Below, piece by piece: positions 1-7,163 of a stretch of DNA of 10,450 bases; within the stretch, counting starts at the first letter, position 1, and each line of letters begins with the position of its first letter. A model generated the notes under the pieces. It saw only the letters and a program-made list of their open reading frames with translations, was not told the origin of the DNA and ran no database searches. A program made the translations under genes and the position numbers. The stretch comes from Oscillospiraceae bacterium (GTDB lineage: Bacteria > Bacillota > Clostridia > Oscillospirales > Ruminococcaceae), in the NCBI GenBank assembly GCA_003453215.1, contig DMMB01000050.1:18044-28493 (forward strand), written 5' to 3'.

Positions 1-171
1 TGGCTGACCACCATGAACCCCGAAACCCGCCGGCTGATCCGGGTCACTCCCGCCGATGTGGAAGAGACCGCCAAGATGTTTGATTTGCTGCTGGGGGATA
101 ATTTGCAGGGGCGGAAAGATTACATTGCCGAAAACGGCAGTATGTATTTGGAAATGGCGGATATTTCTTAA
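1..171 (+). CDS. parE: DNA topoisomerase IV / gyrase-type subunit B, C-terminal end (partial)
   Basis: This is the last 56 codons of a type IIA topoisomerase B subunit; the gene begins before the window. The B subunit supplies the ATPase and TOPRIM parts of the A2B2 enzyme that passes one DNA duplex through another. The frame opens at base 1 and ends with TAA at 169-171. It contains the typical end-of-GyrB/ParE sequence: a TTMNPETRRL stretch, then a DAxxTxxxFxxLLG-like helix (ADVEETAKMFDLLLG) and a final RKDYIAENG. The A subunit follows after cinA, so this is most likely the second, ParE-like paralogue found in Clostridia rather than the main gyrB, which usually sits near dnaA/recF. The parE versus gyrB choice is inferred from the neighbour; membership of the family is clear. 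Confidence 0.88.
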   Translation, partial: WLTTMNPETRRLIRVTPADVEETAKMFDLLLGDNLQGRKDYIAENGSMYLEMADIS

Positions 172-195
172 ATCCTGGAAAAAGAAGGCGAAAGA

Positions 196-1452
196 ATGCA
201 GGGTAAAACAGCAGAGATTATCTGTGTGGGCACCGAATTGCTGATGGGCAGCACGTTGAATACCAATGCGACCGAAATTGCAGCGGCACTGGCTGGCCTT
301 GGCTGGAACCTGTACCACAGCAGCGTAGTGGGGGATAATCCCGGGCGGTTGGAGGAAGTGGTAAAACTGGCCCTTTCCCGCGCCGATCTGGTCATTACCA
401 CCGGCGGTCTGGGCCCCACCTACGATGACCTGACCAAAGAAACGGTGGCTGCCTGTATGGGCAAAAAGCTGGTGCTGCACCCGGAGTGTCTTAAAGAGAT
501 CGAGGAATACTTTGCCAGCGCCCACCGGGAAATGGGCCCTACCAATGAAAAACAGGCATGGCTGCCGGAAGGCTGCATTGTGCTGCACAATCCCAATGGC
601 ACCGCCCCTGGCTGCCTGATGGAAGCGGACGGCAAAAAAGTGGCGGTACTGCCCGGCCCACCCCGGGAAATGCGTCCCATGCTGCAAAATGAGCTGCTGC
701 CGCACCTGATGCAAAAGGGCCAGCGCCTAGTGAGCCACGAGCTGCACTTTTATGGCATTGGGGAATCGGAGTTGGAGTATAAACTGCACGACCTGATGGC
801 GAAAAGCAAAAACCCCACCATAGCTCCCTACGCCGGGACCGGCGAAGTCAAGCTGCGGATTACGGTTTCTCTGCCGGAGGGTGAAGATGCCGAGGCGCTG
901 CTGCAGCCGGCAATCGAGAAAATTATGACCGCAGCCGGGGAATACTGCTATGGCATCGATGTTCCCGACCTGCAAACGGCGGTGGTGCAATCCCTGCGGC
1001 AAAAGGGGCTGGCCGTCGCCACCGCGGAAAGCTGCACCGGTGGTCTGGTCGCCGCCCGGCTGACTGAAGTTCCCGGGGCCTCTGCGGTCTTTGGCTGCGG
1101 CATTGTCAGCTACAATAATACGGTGAAAGCCGAGGTGCTGGGCGTTGATCCGGCTATCATTGAGCAGTACACCGCTGTGAGTGTCGAAACCGCTGCGGCC
1201 ATGGCGGCCGCCATCCGGCAAAAATCCGGCGCCGCGATCGGCATCGGTATCACCGGCAATGCCGGCCCCTCCGCCAGTGAAGGCCAACCGGTCGGGCTGG
1301 TTTTTGTGGCGGTATCCAGCGAAAAATACAGCCATGTCAGCCGCCTTTTTATCGATCGTCACGATGCCGATGCCCGCCATTTAATCCGCCATTTTGCCGC
1401 CCTCAAAGCGCTTTCTCTGGTCCTGCGGGCAGCAGGCTATTACACCGAGTAA
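196..1452 (+). CDS. cinA: CinA: competence/damage-inducible protein A, nicotinamide-nucleotide amidase type
   Basis: This 418-residue, full-length CinA has an N-terminal MoaB/MogA-like domain (about 1-170) and a C-terminal CinA/PncC amidase domain (about 260-415). In characterised homologues these hydrolyse ADP-ribose or related nucleotides and deamidate NMN for NAD salvage in the cytosol. Visible motifs are VGTELLMGSTLNTNA near the start, TTGGLGPTYDD at 68-78, PGPPREM, and the amidase signature ATAESCTGG with the probable catalytic Ser279. A second amidase motif reads GITGNAGP where GIAGP is usual, a mild change. The ATG at 196 has a weak AGAAGG ribosome site seven bases upstream. The gene starts 24 bases after the parE stop and is probably cotranscribed with it. 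Its place between the two topoisomerase subunit genes is unusual, because cinA is more often near pgsA or recA. Confidence 0.95.
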   Translation: MQGKTAEIICVGTELLMGSTLNTNATEIAAALAGLGWNLYHSSVVGDNPGRLEEVVKLALSRADLVITTGGLGPTYDDLTKETVAACMGKKLVLHPECLKEIEEYFASAHREMGPTNEKQAWLPEGCIVLHNPNGTAPGCLMEADGKKVAVLPGPPREMRPMLQNELLPHLMQKGQRLVSHELHFYGIGESELEYKLHDLMAKSKNPTIAPYAGTGEVKLRITVSLPEGEDAEALLQPAIEKIMTAAGEYCYGIDVPDLQTAVVQSLRQKGLAVATAESCTGGLVAARLTEVPGASAVFGCGIVSYNNTVKAEVLGVDPAIIEQYTAVSVETAAAMAAAIRQKSGAAIGIGITGNAGPSASEGQPVGLVFVAVSSEKYSHVSRLFIDRHDADARHLIRHFAALKALSLVLRAAGYYTE

Positions 1453-1543
1453 TAATATTTGCGCCGACTCGGTCAAAGTGATCGGATAAAATTTGAGAAA
1501 TAACATTTTGTATTAAATCGACAAAATATAACAAATAGACGAA

Positions 1544-1560
1544 AGGGAGGAAGTAATTTG
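1544..1560 (+). promoter_or_regulatory. Ribosome binding site that fixes a TTG start for parC
   Basis: AGGGAGG at 1544-1550 lies seven bases before TTG at 1558. The next in-frame ATG falls inside the conserved catalytic domain, so TTG is the only sensible start. The 105-base gap before it is AT-rich. I see no convincing -35/-10 pair there: a TATAAC at 1527 lacks a properly spaced partner. Readthrough from cinA is therefore the simpler reading. Confidence 0.8.
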
Positions 1561-3798
1561 CCACCCAAAAAGAAAAAGGAACCGCAAATAGACCGCCGCG
1601 TGGTAAAGAGCGGCCATATCGAAGGCGCCGGGCAGGTGGTCTCGCAGCCGATTACCGAAACGCTGCGGGAAAACTATATGCCCTATGCCATGAGCGTCAT
1701 TGTCTCCCGCGCCATCCCGGAAATCGATGGCTTTAAGCCCGCGCACCGCAAACTTTTATACACGATGTATAAAATGGGACTTTTATCCGGCGCGCGGGTC
1801 AAATCTGCCAATGTGGTGGGGCAGACCATGAAGCTGAACCCTCATGGTGATGCTGCCATCTATGATACGATGGTGCGGCTGGCGCGCGGCAATGAGTCGC
1901 TGCTGGTGCCCTATGTGGACAGCAAGGGCAACTTCGGCAAGGCGTATTCCCGTGATATGGCTTACGCCGCCTCCCGTTATACCGAGGTCAAGCTGGAAAA
2001 GATCTGCGGGCAGCTTTTCGCGGATATCGACAAAGATACCGTAGACTTTGTGGATAACTACGATAACTCCATGAAGGAGCCGACACTGCTGCCGGTCACC
2101 TTTCCTTCGGTGCTGGTGAATAACAATACCGGCATTGCGGTTGGCATGGCCAGCAATATCTGCTCCTTCAATCTGGCCGAAGTCTGCGAGACCACCGCGG
2201 CCCTCATCCGCGATCCGGAGCACAATATCGCCGATACCCTTATCGCCCCCGATTTCCCCGGCGGCGGCATTTTGCTGTATGATAAAGCCGAACTGGATAA
2301 AATCTATTCCACCGGCCGGGGCAGCGTGCGGGTGCGCAGCCGCTACCATTACGATAAATCCAACAACTGCATCGAGATCACGCAGATCCCACCCACGGCC
2401 ACAGTGGAAGCCATTATGGATAAGATCGTGGATCTCATTAAGCTGGGCAAGATCCGGGAAATCAGCGATATGCGCGATGAAACCGATCTCGGCGGTCTTA
2501 AGCTCACCATCGATTGCAAGCGGGGCACCGATCCCGAAAAGCTGATGCAGAAGCTCTTCCGCATGACGCCGCTGGAGGATAGCTTCAGCTGCAACTTTAA
2601 TGTGCTGATCGCCGGTTCACCCCGCGTGCTGGGCGTTCGGGAATTGCTGGAGGAATGGACGGCTTTCCGACGGGAATGCGTTCGCCGGGGTATTTATTTT
2701 GATCTGCAGCGCAAAAAGGAAAAACTGCACCTGCTGCTGGGCCTCAAAAAAATTCTGCTGGATATTGATAAAGCCGTCCGCATTGTGCGGGAAACCGAAG
2801 AGGAAGCCGAAGTAGTTCCCAACCTGATGATCGGCTTCGGCATCGATGAAGTGCAGGCCGAATATGTGGCGGAAATTAAACTCCGCCACCTCAACCGGGA
2901 ATATATCCTCAAGCGCACCGAAGAGATTGAAAGTCTCACTGGAGAGATTGCCGAAATGGAGGATACCTTAAAGAGCCCCCGCAAGGTGGATAGCATCATC
3001 GTCAATCAGCTGCGCGCCATTGCCAAAGAATATGGTGCCCCCCGTAAAACCGAGGTGCTGTACGAGGTGGAGCAGACGGAGGAAGAACCGGTGGAGGAAG
3101 TACCGGATTATCCGGTGCGGGTTTTCTTCACGCAGGAGGGCTACTTCAAAAAAATTACCCCGCAATCGCTGCGCATGAGCGGAGAACAGAAGCTCAAAGA
3201 GGGCGATGCCATCAACCAGGAAGCAGATACCACCAATGCTGCCGAGCTGATGTTCTTTACCAACCTGGGTCAGGTGTACAAATCCCGCGTAGCGGAATTT
3301 GATGATACCAAAGCCAGCGTAATGGGCGACTATGTAGCCAGCAAGCTGGGCATGGATGCCGGTGAGGTGCCGGTCTATATGGCTCTTTTCACCCGGTACG
3401 AAGGCTATATGCTGTTCGTCTTTGAAAATGGCAAGGCCGCCAAGGTGGATATGGCCAGCTACGAGACCAAAACCCGCCGCAAGAAGCTCACCGGGGCGTA
3501 CAGCACCAAATCGCCGCTGGTGTATGCCGCTTATTTGCAGCAGGATACCGAGCTGCTGCTGCGTTCTTCGGCTTCCCGTATGCTCATTTTCCATACGGCA
3601 ATGATCCTTTCTAAGGCGGCCCGCGATACCCAGGGCGTGCAGGTGATGACCCTTTCCAAAAAAGGAGCCCGTGTGGTGGAAGCGGCGCCCTACCAGCCCG
3701 GTATGGTGCCCAATGACCATCGTCTGCGCACTAAGAATCTGCCGGCCACCGGCGGCATTGTGCGGGATTTGGAAGTAGGGGAGCAGCTCCAGCTTTAA
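1558..3798 (+). CDS. parC: DNA topoisomerase IV / gyrase-type subunit A
   Basis: This is the 746-residue breakage-reunion subunit of a type IIA topoisomerase. With the B subunit it relaxes, supercoils or decatenates DNA using an active-site tyrosine. The start region carries a basic PPKKKKEP tail, then the winged-helix domain begins around residue 40 (YMPYAMSVIVSRAIPEIDGFKPAHRK). The quinolone-binding helix reads NPHGDAAIYD, with Ala99 and Asp103 at the E. coli GyrA Ser83 and Asp87 positions. The catalytic motif is AASRYTEVKL with Tyr141. The tower and coiled-coil region follows (about 370-500). The C-terminal domain (about 515-746) is a short beta-pinwheel without a recognisable GyrA box (QRRGGKG), which argues for ParC-like activity. 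The protein is shorter than the usual 800-850 residue GyrA. The gene sits downstream of parE and cinA, probably in the same transcript. Confidence 0.93.
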   Translation: MPPKKKKEPQIDRRVVKSGHIEGAGQVVSQPITETLRENYMPYAMSVIVSRAIPEIDGFKPAHRKLLYTMYKMGLLSGARVKSANVVGQTMKLNPHGDAAIYDTMVRLARGNESLLVPYVDSKGNFGKAYSRDMAYAASRYTEVKLEKICGQLFADIDKDTVDFVDNYDNSMKEPTLLPVTFPSVLVNNNTGIAVGMASNICSFNLAEVCETTAALIRDPEHNIADTLIAPDFPGGGILLYDKAELDKIYSTGRGSVRVRSRYHYDKSNNCIEITQIPPTATVEAIMDKIVDLIKLGKIREISDMRDETDLGGLKLTIDCKRGTDPEKLMQKLFRMTPLEDSFSCNFNVLIAGSPRVLGVRELLEEWTAFRRECVRRGIYFDLQRKKEKLHLLLGLKKILLDIDKAVRIVRETEEEAEVVPNLMIGFGIDEVQAEYVAEIKLRHLNREYILKRTEEIESLTGEIAEMEDTLKSPRKVDSIIVNQLRAIAKEYGAPRKTEVLYEVEQTEEEPVEEVPDYPVRVFFTQEGYFKKITPQSLRMSGEQKLKEGDAINQEADTTNAAELMFFTNLGQVYKSRVAEFDDTKASVMGDYVASKLGMDAGEVPVYMALFTRYEGYMLFVFENGKAAKVDMASYETKTRRKKLTGAYSTKSPLVYAAYLQQDTELLLRSSASRMLIFHTAMILSKAARDTQGVQVMTLSKKGARVVEAAPYQPGMVPNDHRLRTKNLPATGGIVRDLEVGEQLQL

Positions 3799-3810
3799 TG
3801 CGAAATTCAG

Positions 3811-3839
3811 GCAGGGCGGCGGGGAAGAACCGGCCCTGC
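3811..3839 (+). other. Hairpin just after parC
   Basis: GCAGGGC (3811-3817) pairs perfectly with GCCCTGC (3833-3839) around a 15-base loop that can add three more G-C pairs. No T-tract follows, so it is not a classic terminator. It begins 13 bases after the parC stop and could protect the 3' end of the message. Confidence 0.45.
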
Positions 3840-3880
3840 ATAAAATGGAGAAATCCGGCCCATACTATCCGCAAGAAATT

Positions 3881-3969
3881 CCCGGAGGGCGTTTGCGTGG
3901 ATCGGGCGTTTCTTACAGCCCGGTCGAGAACGAGCGCCCAGCGCTTTTTCCCCTCCGGGTCTTGTTTTT
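3881..3969 (+). terminator. Branched RNA structure with T-rich tail; complex terminator or small RNA
   Basis: CCCGGAGGG (3881-3889) is exactly complementary to CCCTCCGGG (3951-3959). Two further hairpins are nested between these arms. One is GATCGGGC (3900-3907) with GCCCGGTC (3918-3925), eight pairs including one G-T, around a ten-base loop. The other is AGCGC (3933-3937) with GCGCT (3941-3945) around CCA, followed by four T. The whole folds as a three-way junction and is followed by TCTTGTTTTT. It could terminate the parC transcript, or be a structured RNA of its own. I recognise no known RNA family in it. Confidence 0.45.
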
Positions 3970-3982
3970 GCCCAAAAAAGTC

Positions 3983-4011
3983 TTGCATATCGCGGTGGTT
4001 TGTGGTATCAT
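3983..4011 (+). promoter_or_regulatory. Sigma-A-type promoter for secG
   Basis: The -35 box is TTGCAT (3983-3988) and the -10 box is TATCAT (4006-4011), separated by exactly 17 bases. A TGG extended -10 element sits directly upstream of the -10 box. Transcription should begin near 4018, giving a leader of about 49 bases before secG. Confidence 0.75.
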
Positions 4012-4027
4012 TTTATAGTCGAATGAT

Positions 4028-4046
4028 GCCCTGTACCGGACAGGGC
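4028..4046 (+). promoter_or_regulatory. Hairpin in the secG leader
   Basis: GCCCTGT (4028-4034) and ACAGGGC (4040-4046) form a perfect seven-pair stem with a five-base ACCGG loop. It starts about ten bases after the predicted transcript start and ends eight bases before the GGAGG of secG. It could stabilise the message or set access to the ribosome site. Confidence 0.55.
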
Positions 4047-4066
4047 GCAATTATGGAGGTAAAAAG

Positions 4067-4300
4067 ATGACCACTCTCGCTATTATTGGCGCGATTGCTA
4101 TGATCGTGATCAGCATTCTTATTATTGTTGTGGTATCCCTGCAGGAGGGCAAGGGCGATGGTATTACCGCTCTGGCCGGTGTCAGCGCGTTCCTCAATGA
4201 CACCAACGACCGCTCCGCGAATGCCAAACTGGCGAAGCTGACAAAGATCCTGGCGATTGCCTTTGTTGTGATCACTCTGCTGGTGTATATCCTGCAGTAA
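4067..4300 (+). CDS. secG: SecG, preprotein translocase subunit
   Basis: SecG is the small accessory membrane subunit of the SecYEG protein-export channel. This 77-residue protein is the usual length. It has two transmembrane helices (about 4-25 and 58-76) joined by a cytosolic loop that starts with the family signature LQEGKGDG. The loop departs from the glycine-rich SGG-type segment seen in many Firmicutes and instead reads LAGVSAFLNDTNDR. The ATG at 4067 is preceded by GGAGGT at a seven-base spacing. The gene has its own promoter and is followed 23 bases later by a strong terminator, so it appears monocistronic. In many Firmicutes secG is followed by rnr and smpB; those genes are absent here. 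Confidence 0.92.
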   Translation: MTTLAIIGAIAMIVISILIIVVVSLQEGKGDGITALAGVSAFLNDTNDRSANAKLAKLTKILAIAFVVITLLVYILQ

Positions 4301-4323
4301 CAGTCGGATCACCCCTTTTAATG

Positions 4324-4360
4324 GACGCTGTTTGCAGATGCAAATGGCGTCTTGATTTTT
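4324..4360 (+). terminator. Rho-independent terminator of secG
   Basis: A continuous 12-pair stem (4324-4335 with 4340-4351, including two G-T pairs) closes a four-base AGAT loop. It is followed by TTGATTTTT. It lies 23 bases after the secG stop. Confidence 0.88.
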
Positions 4361-4418
4361 GCGGAAAAGCGGTTGGCAATTTTTTAGCTGTTGTGGGGCA
4401 CAGGATCGCTTGGCGCAT

Positions 4419-4434
4419 TGCAGGAAATCCTGCA
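4419..4434. promoter_or_regulatory. Operator-like palindrome upstream of the lipoprotein gene
   Basis: TGCAGGA-AA-TCCTGCA is a perfect 7+2+7 inverted repeat. It ends 50 bases before the -10 box of the next gene, where an activator or repressor dimer could bind. As RNA it could form a six-pair hairpin but has no T-tract. The rest of 4361-4526 shows nothing else I can name. Confidence 0.35.
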
Positions 4435-4461
4435 GTTCTTAAAATAATCGATTGAGATGGT

Positions 4462-4490
4462 AGATTTGTTCACAATTTCTCCGCTATAAT
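4462..4490 (+). promoter_or_regulatory. Promoter for the lipoprotein-alcohol dehydrogenase unit
   Basis: A perfect TATAAT (4485-4490) lies 36 bases before the ATG. With 17-base spacing the -35 would be AGATTT (4462-4467), a poor match. TTGTTC at 4466 is a better hexamer but leaves only 13 bases. Activator help is plausible. Confidence 0.5.
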
Positions 4491-4526
4491 GGGTGACAGA
4501 AACCAAAGAAAGGAGGGCGGTGCCCC

Positions 4527-5414
4527 ATGAAACGTTATACCCTGATGATGGCTGCGGTTGGCATCGTCCTGCTTACTTTTGCGGCCTGCGGCAGCGCAGC
4601 CCCAGAAAAAACCGATGACAATGTGCTATTTGCGGCCAATGGCCCGGCCCTTACTGTGGTGGAAAAGCAGCCGGATCAGTATGTCACCGATCCCGGCAGC
4701 GAAAATACCCTGCCGGAGCAATCCCCCGATCTGCTTACCATGAATTCCGAAGAAGAGGCGGGCTACGCGCTGTTTTATCCGCTGCTGAGTGAAACACAGT
4801 TCCGCTGCCTGATGGCCCAGGATGGCGTGGATTTTATCCCCAACCGCCTGGTACAGTGTGAAGAAGGCGGCATTGCCTACTACAACAGTACGTCCGGCGA
4901 TTTGGTGTACTGCACCAGCGATTTTTCCAGCGTCAAGGCAATTTTGTGCGATGAGCGCATCGGCTTTATCAAGGAAGCGCGCTGGCTGGATGCCGATCGG
5001 CTGCTGTTCCTGCAGGGCGATGACAGCCAGCAGGCTGTCTACCTGTTCCGCCCGCAGGAGGATATCGTAGAGCTTCTGTATCAGTCGCCGGAGGGCCGCC
5101 AGATTCTTGGCATCGAAATCGATGAAGAGGGTCAGCCGGTGTGCATTCTTTCGGCACTGCCGTCGGCGGAGGAAACAACGCCCACGCCGGATAACAGTTC
5201 CCCAACCGATGCCAATACCGCGGCAACGGAACCGGAGGAAACTGGTGAAGACGGCGCTTATTCCGCCGCTAAGGACTTTAGCGGCGGCTGGGAAGATTGG
5301 GACGACTTGGAAGATGAAAAAACCGAGCTGGGCGATTCCAATGCCGCAGAGGAACCGACCGCGCCCACCGAAAAGGTGGAACTGCCGGTGCCACAGTCCG
5401 AACCGGCAGCATAA
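4527..5414 (+). CDS. Predicted lipoprotein of unknown function with acidic C-terminal tail
   Basis: The 295-residue product starts with a basic n-region (MKRY), a hydrophobic core and a lipobox-like TFAAC, with Cys21 as the likely lipidated residue. It should be anchored on the outer face of the membrane. Phe at the -3 position is less common than Leu, so lipidation is probable rather than certain. Residues about 70-215 are folded-looking, with short beta-strand motifs (GGIAYYNSTSGDLVYC, RLLFLQGDD, AVYLFRP) that suggest part of a beta-propeller. Residues about 215-295 are low-complexity and rich in Glu, Asp, Thr and Pro, with a WEDWDDLEDE patch, probably disordered. The ATG follows AGGAGG (4511-4516) at a ten-base spacing. 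I do not recognise the family. It is 90 bases upstream of an alcohol dehydrogenase gene and probably cotranscribed with it, but the two products share no evident pathway. Confidence 0.8.
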   Translation: MKRYTLMMAAVGIVLLTFAACGSAAPEKTDDNVLFAANGPALTVVEKQPDQYVTDPGSENTLPEQSPDLLTMNSEEEAGYALFYPLLSETQFRCLMAQDGVDFIPNRLVQCEEGGIAYYNSTSGDLVYCTSDFSSVKAILCDERIGFIKEARWLDADRLLFLQGDDSQQAVYLFRPQEDIVELLYQSPEGRQILGIEIDEEGQPVCILSALPSAEETTPTPDNSSPTDANTAATEPEETGEDGAYSAAKDFSGGWEDWDDLEDEKTELGDSNAAEEPTAPTEKVELPVPQSEPAA

Positions 5415-5436
5415 AGGACAGGAAGACTCGAATCAT

Positions 5437-5468
5437 TCCGGCTTGCTGATGAAATGGAGCAGGCCGGA
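5437..5468 (+). other. Intercistronic hairpin between the lipoprotein and dehydrogenase genes
   Basis: An 11-pair stem (5437-5447 with 5458-5468, one G-T pair) closes a ten-base loop. It is followed by TATTT only, so full termination is unlikely. It may act as an attenuator or as an RNA stability element separating the expression of the two genes. Confidence 0.45.
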
Positions 5469-5504
5469 TATTTGCATGACAGAACACAAAAGGAGACGAT
5501 AACC

Positions 5505-6695
5505 ATGGCAGCATTTTTCTCCCGATGGATGATCGCTTTGCGCAAACCGGTTGTGATGGCGGTCAAAAAGCCCACGCCCTTAACCTACATTGGCGCCGGC
5601 CGGCTGCGGCAGGCAGCGGAATTGCTGCGGGAAGCGGGCAGCAGCCGGGTGCTTGTGATGACCACTCCCGGAATGATGCGCCGCGGCCAGTTGGATCAAA
5701 CCCTTTTGGAAATCAAAGAAAACGGTATCGAAACCGTGATATTTGATCGCGTCAGCCCCGATCCGACCTTTGGCGTAGTGGAAGAGGCCGTAAGCTGTTC
5801 GGCCGGCTGTGATGCCATTTTGGCAGTGGGCGGCGGTTCGGTGCTGGATGCCGCCAAAGCCGCGGCTGCAGCGATTGCTAATCATCAGCCGGCCCGAAAA
5901 CTGGTTGGGATTCTCAAGGTAAAAAAACAGCCGATGCTGCTGATTGCGGTTCCCACCACAGCCGGCACCGGCAGCGAGACCACCATTGCCGCGGTCATCA
6001 GTGAAACAGAGACCCATCGCAAACGGCAGATCCTGGATCCCAAAATTGTCCCCTTTGCGGCCATTCTGGATCCGGAATTGACGGTTGGTCTGCCGCAGGG
6101 CAATACCATTCATACCGCCATGGATGCCTTAACCCATGCGCTGGAAGCTTATGTTTCTACCTATGCTACCCCGGAAACCGATCGCTATGCCGAAATGGCT
6201 GCCAAAATGATCTACGAGGCGCTGCCAGTAGTACGGGAAGAACCCAAGAATGTAGAAATGCGCGAGCAATTACTGGTGGCGTCGTTCCTGGCAGGAATGG
6301 CTTTTACCCGGACCTATGTGGGCTATGTTCATGCGTTTGCTCACAGCATCGGCGGGCGGTATGGGGTGGCCCATGGCCTGGCCAATGCGGTGCTGCTGCC
6401 GCATATCATGGAATATTATTTGCCCAGCAGCGCGCCCCGTCTGGCCCGCATGGCACAGATTTGCGGGGTGAGCGATGCCCCCGATGAGATGGCCCGCGCC
6501 CGCACTTTTGTAAAGAGCATTGCGGAGATGAATCGGGCCGGCGGCGTGCCGGAGCGTCTGCAGGAATTTCCGCGCGCGGAGATGGATGCGGTCATTCACG
6601 AAGCATTCAGCGAGTGCCATGGTACCTACCCGGTGCCGCGCTATTATACCCGCGCCGCAGCACGTGCGCTGTTGGAACAGGTTTGCGCAGAATAA
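5505..6695 (+). CDS. Iron-containing alcohol dehydrogenase (group III)
   Basis: This is a 396-residue member of the iron-activated alcohol dehydrogenase family, which interconverts aldehydes or ketones and alcohols with NAD(P)H in the cytosol. In fermenting Clostridia these enzymes dispose of reducing power. The N-terminal nucleotide-binding domain carries the GGGSVLDAAKA signature (Gly109-Ser112, Asp115) and PTTAGTGSETT. The C-terminal metal domain has all four ligands by comparison with FucO: Asp207, His211, His276 and His290. It also has His280 in the HAFAHSIGG motif and the AHGLANAVLLP motif. An upstream in-frame ATG at 5454 was not used: the ATG at 5505 has AAGGAGA at an eight-base spacing, and the extra residues would overlap the hairpin. 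The short N-terminus before the first strand is slightly longer than usual. The substrate cannot be told from sequence. Confidence 0.93.
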   Translation: MAAFFSRWMIALRKPVVMAVKKPTPLTYIGAGRLRQAAELLREAGSSRVLVMTTPGMMRRGQLDQTLLEIKENGIETVIFDRVSPDPTFGVVEEAVSCSAGCDAILAVGGGSVLDAAKAAAAAIANHQPARKLVGILKVKKQPMLLIAVPTTAGTGSETTIAAVISETETHRKRQILDPKIVPFAAILDPELTVGLPQGNTIHTAMDALTHALEAYVSTYATPETDRYAEMAAKMIYEALPVVREEPKNVEMREQLLVASFLAGMAFTRTYVGYVHAFAHSIGGRYGVAHGLANAVLLPHIMEYYLPSSAPRLARMAQICGVSDAPDEMARARTFVKSIAEMNRAGGVPERLQEFPRAEMDAVIHEAFSECHGTYPVPRYYTRAAARALLEQVCAE

Positions 6696-6710
6696 AAAAT
6701 ACCAAAGAAA

Positions 6711-6748
6711 AGCGGAGAGGCCCTCAAAGGCTTCTCCGCTGCTTTTTT
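6711..6748. terminator. Bidirectional Rho-independent terminator
   Basis: A 12-pair stem (6711-6722 with 6729-6740, one G-T pair) closes a CTCAAA loop and is followed by GC and six T. On the other strand the stem is followed by TTTTCTTTGG, also T-rich. It sits between two convergent genes and can serve both. The T-tract overlaps the stop codon of the - strand gene. Confidence 0.88.
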
Positions 6749-7133
6749 AGTATAGGGATTCTTCGTTTTCAGCAAATAACTTGTCATTTACGGTAAAAAG
6801 GTCTTGGCCGTTCAGAATGCCGTATAGAATGATGGCGTCACGCCGGTTTTTGGTATAAAGACGGGCAAAACCGCACTGTTTTAGGAGCTCCTGTGTTTCC
6901 TCCACAGTGGTCTGCAGGCCAAAGCAAAGACATAAAAGGCGGCTGCGGGAGGGATTGCGCCGACCGGCAAAAACCTGATGGAGATACACCTCGCTCATGC
7001 CGGATTGCTTGGCCAGTGTGGCTTTGGAAATATTCCGCTTCCGGAATAGCTGGTTCAGCAGATCGCAGACACTGTTATTGATAAAATTATCCTCATTATC
7101 GGACAAAAATTGATCCAGGTCATGGGTCTCCAT
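6747..7133 (-). CDS. XRE-type helix-turn-helix regulator paired with the kinase
   Basis: The product from the ATG at 7133 is 128 residues. Residues about 22-75 form a Cro/C1-type helix-turn-helix (ISKATLAKQSGMSEVYLHQ with a GRRNPSR turn). The C-terminal part (about 78-128) is helical and ends in an acidic tail, with a CGFARLYTKNRRDAIILYG segment. It probably binds DNA at the shared promoter with the divergent kinase operon. The start is uncertain. The ATG has only CAGGA five bases upstream, and a TTG precedes it directly. The frame stays open upstream and encodes plausible protein (VKNTDDLQQEL) that runs smoothly into the annotated N-terminus, but it contains no ATG, GTG or TTG. The true start may be non-standard (see the ribosome site at 7164-7181). 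The predicted promoter would give a leader of about 65 bases to this ATG. Confidence 0.85.
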   Translation of the reverse strand: METHDLDQFLSDNEDNFINNSVCDLLNQLFRKRNISKATLAKQSGMSEVYLHQVFAGRRNPSRSRLLCLCFGLQTTVEETQELLKQCGFARLYTKNRRDAIILYGILNGQDLFTVNDKLFAENEESLY

Positions 7134-7163
7134 CAATTCCTGCTGAAGATCGTCGGTGTTTTT

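Noticed and set aside
1453..1557. Possible terminator or promoter between cinA and parC
   Set aside because: The best stem (CCGA/TCGG region) is short with a bulge and weak tail, and the TATAAC and TTGAGA hexamers are not correctly spaced.
3798..4070. 90-residue + strand frame spanning the parC-secG gap
   Set aside because: It has no ribosome site, overlaps the parC stop, and runs through the branched RNA structure, the secG promoter and the secG ribosome site. Its basic, low-quality composition looks non-coding.
5454..5504. Upstream ATG as the start of the alcohol dehydrogenase
   Set aside because: No ribosome site, it lies inside the intercistronic hairpin loop, and the added residues do not resemble the family.
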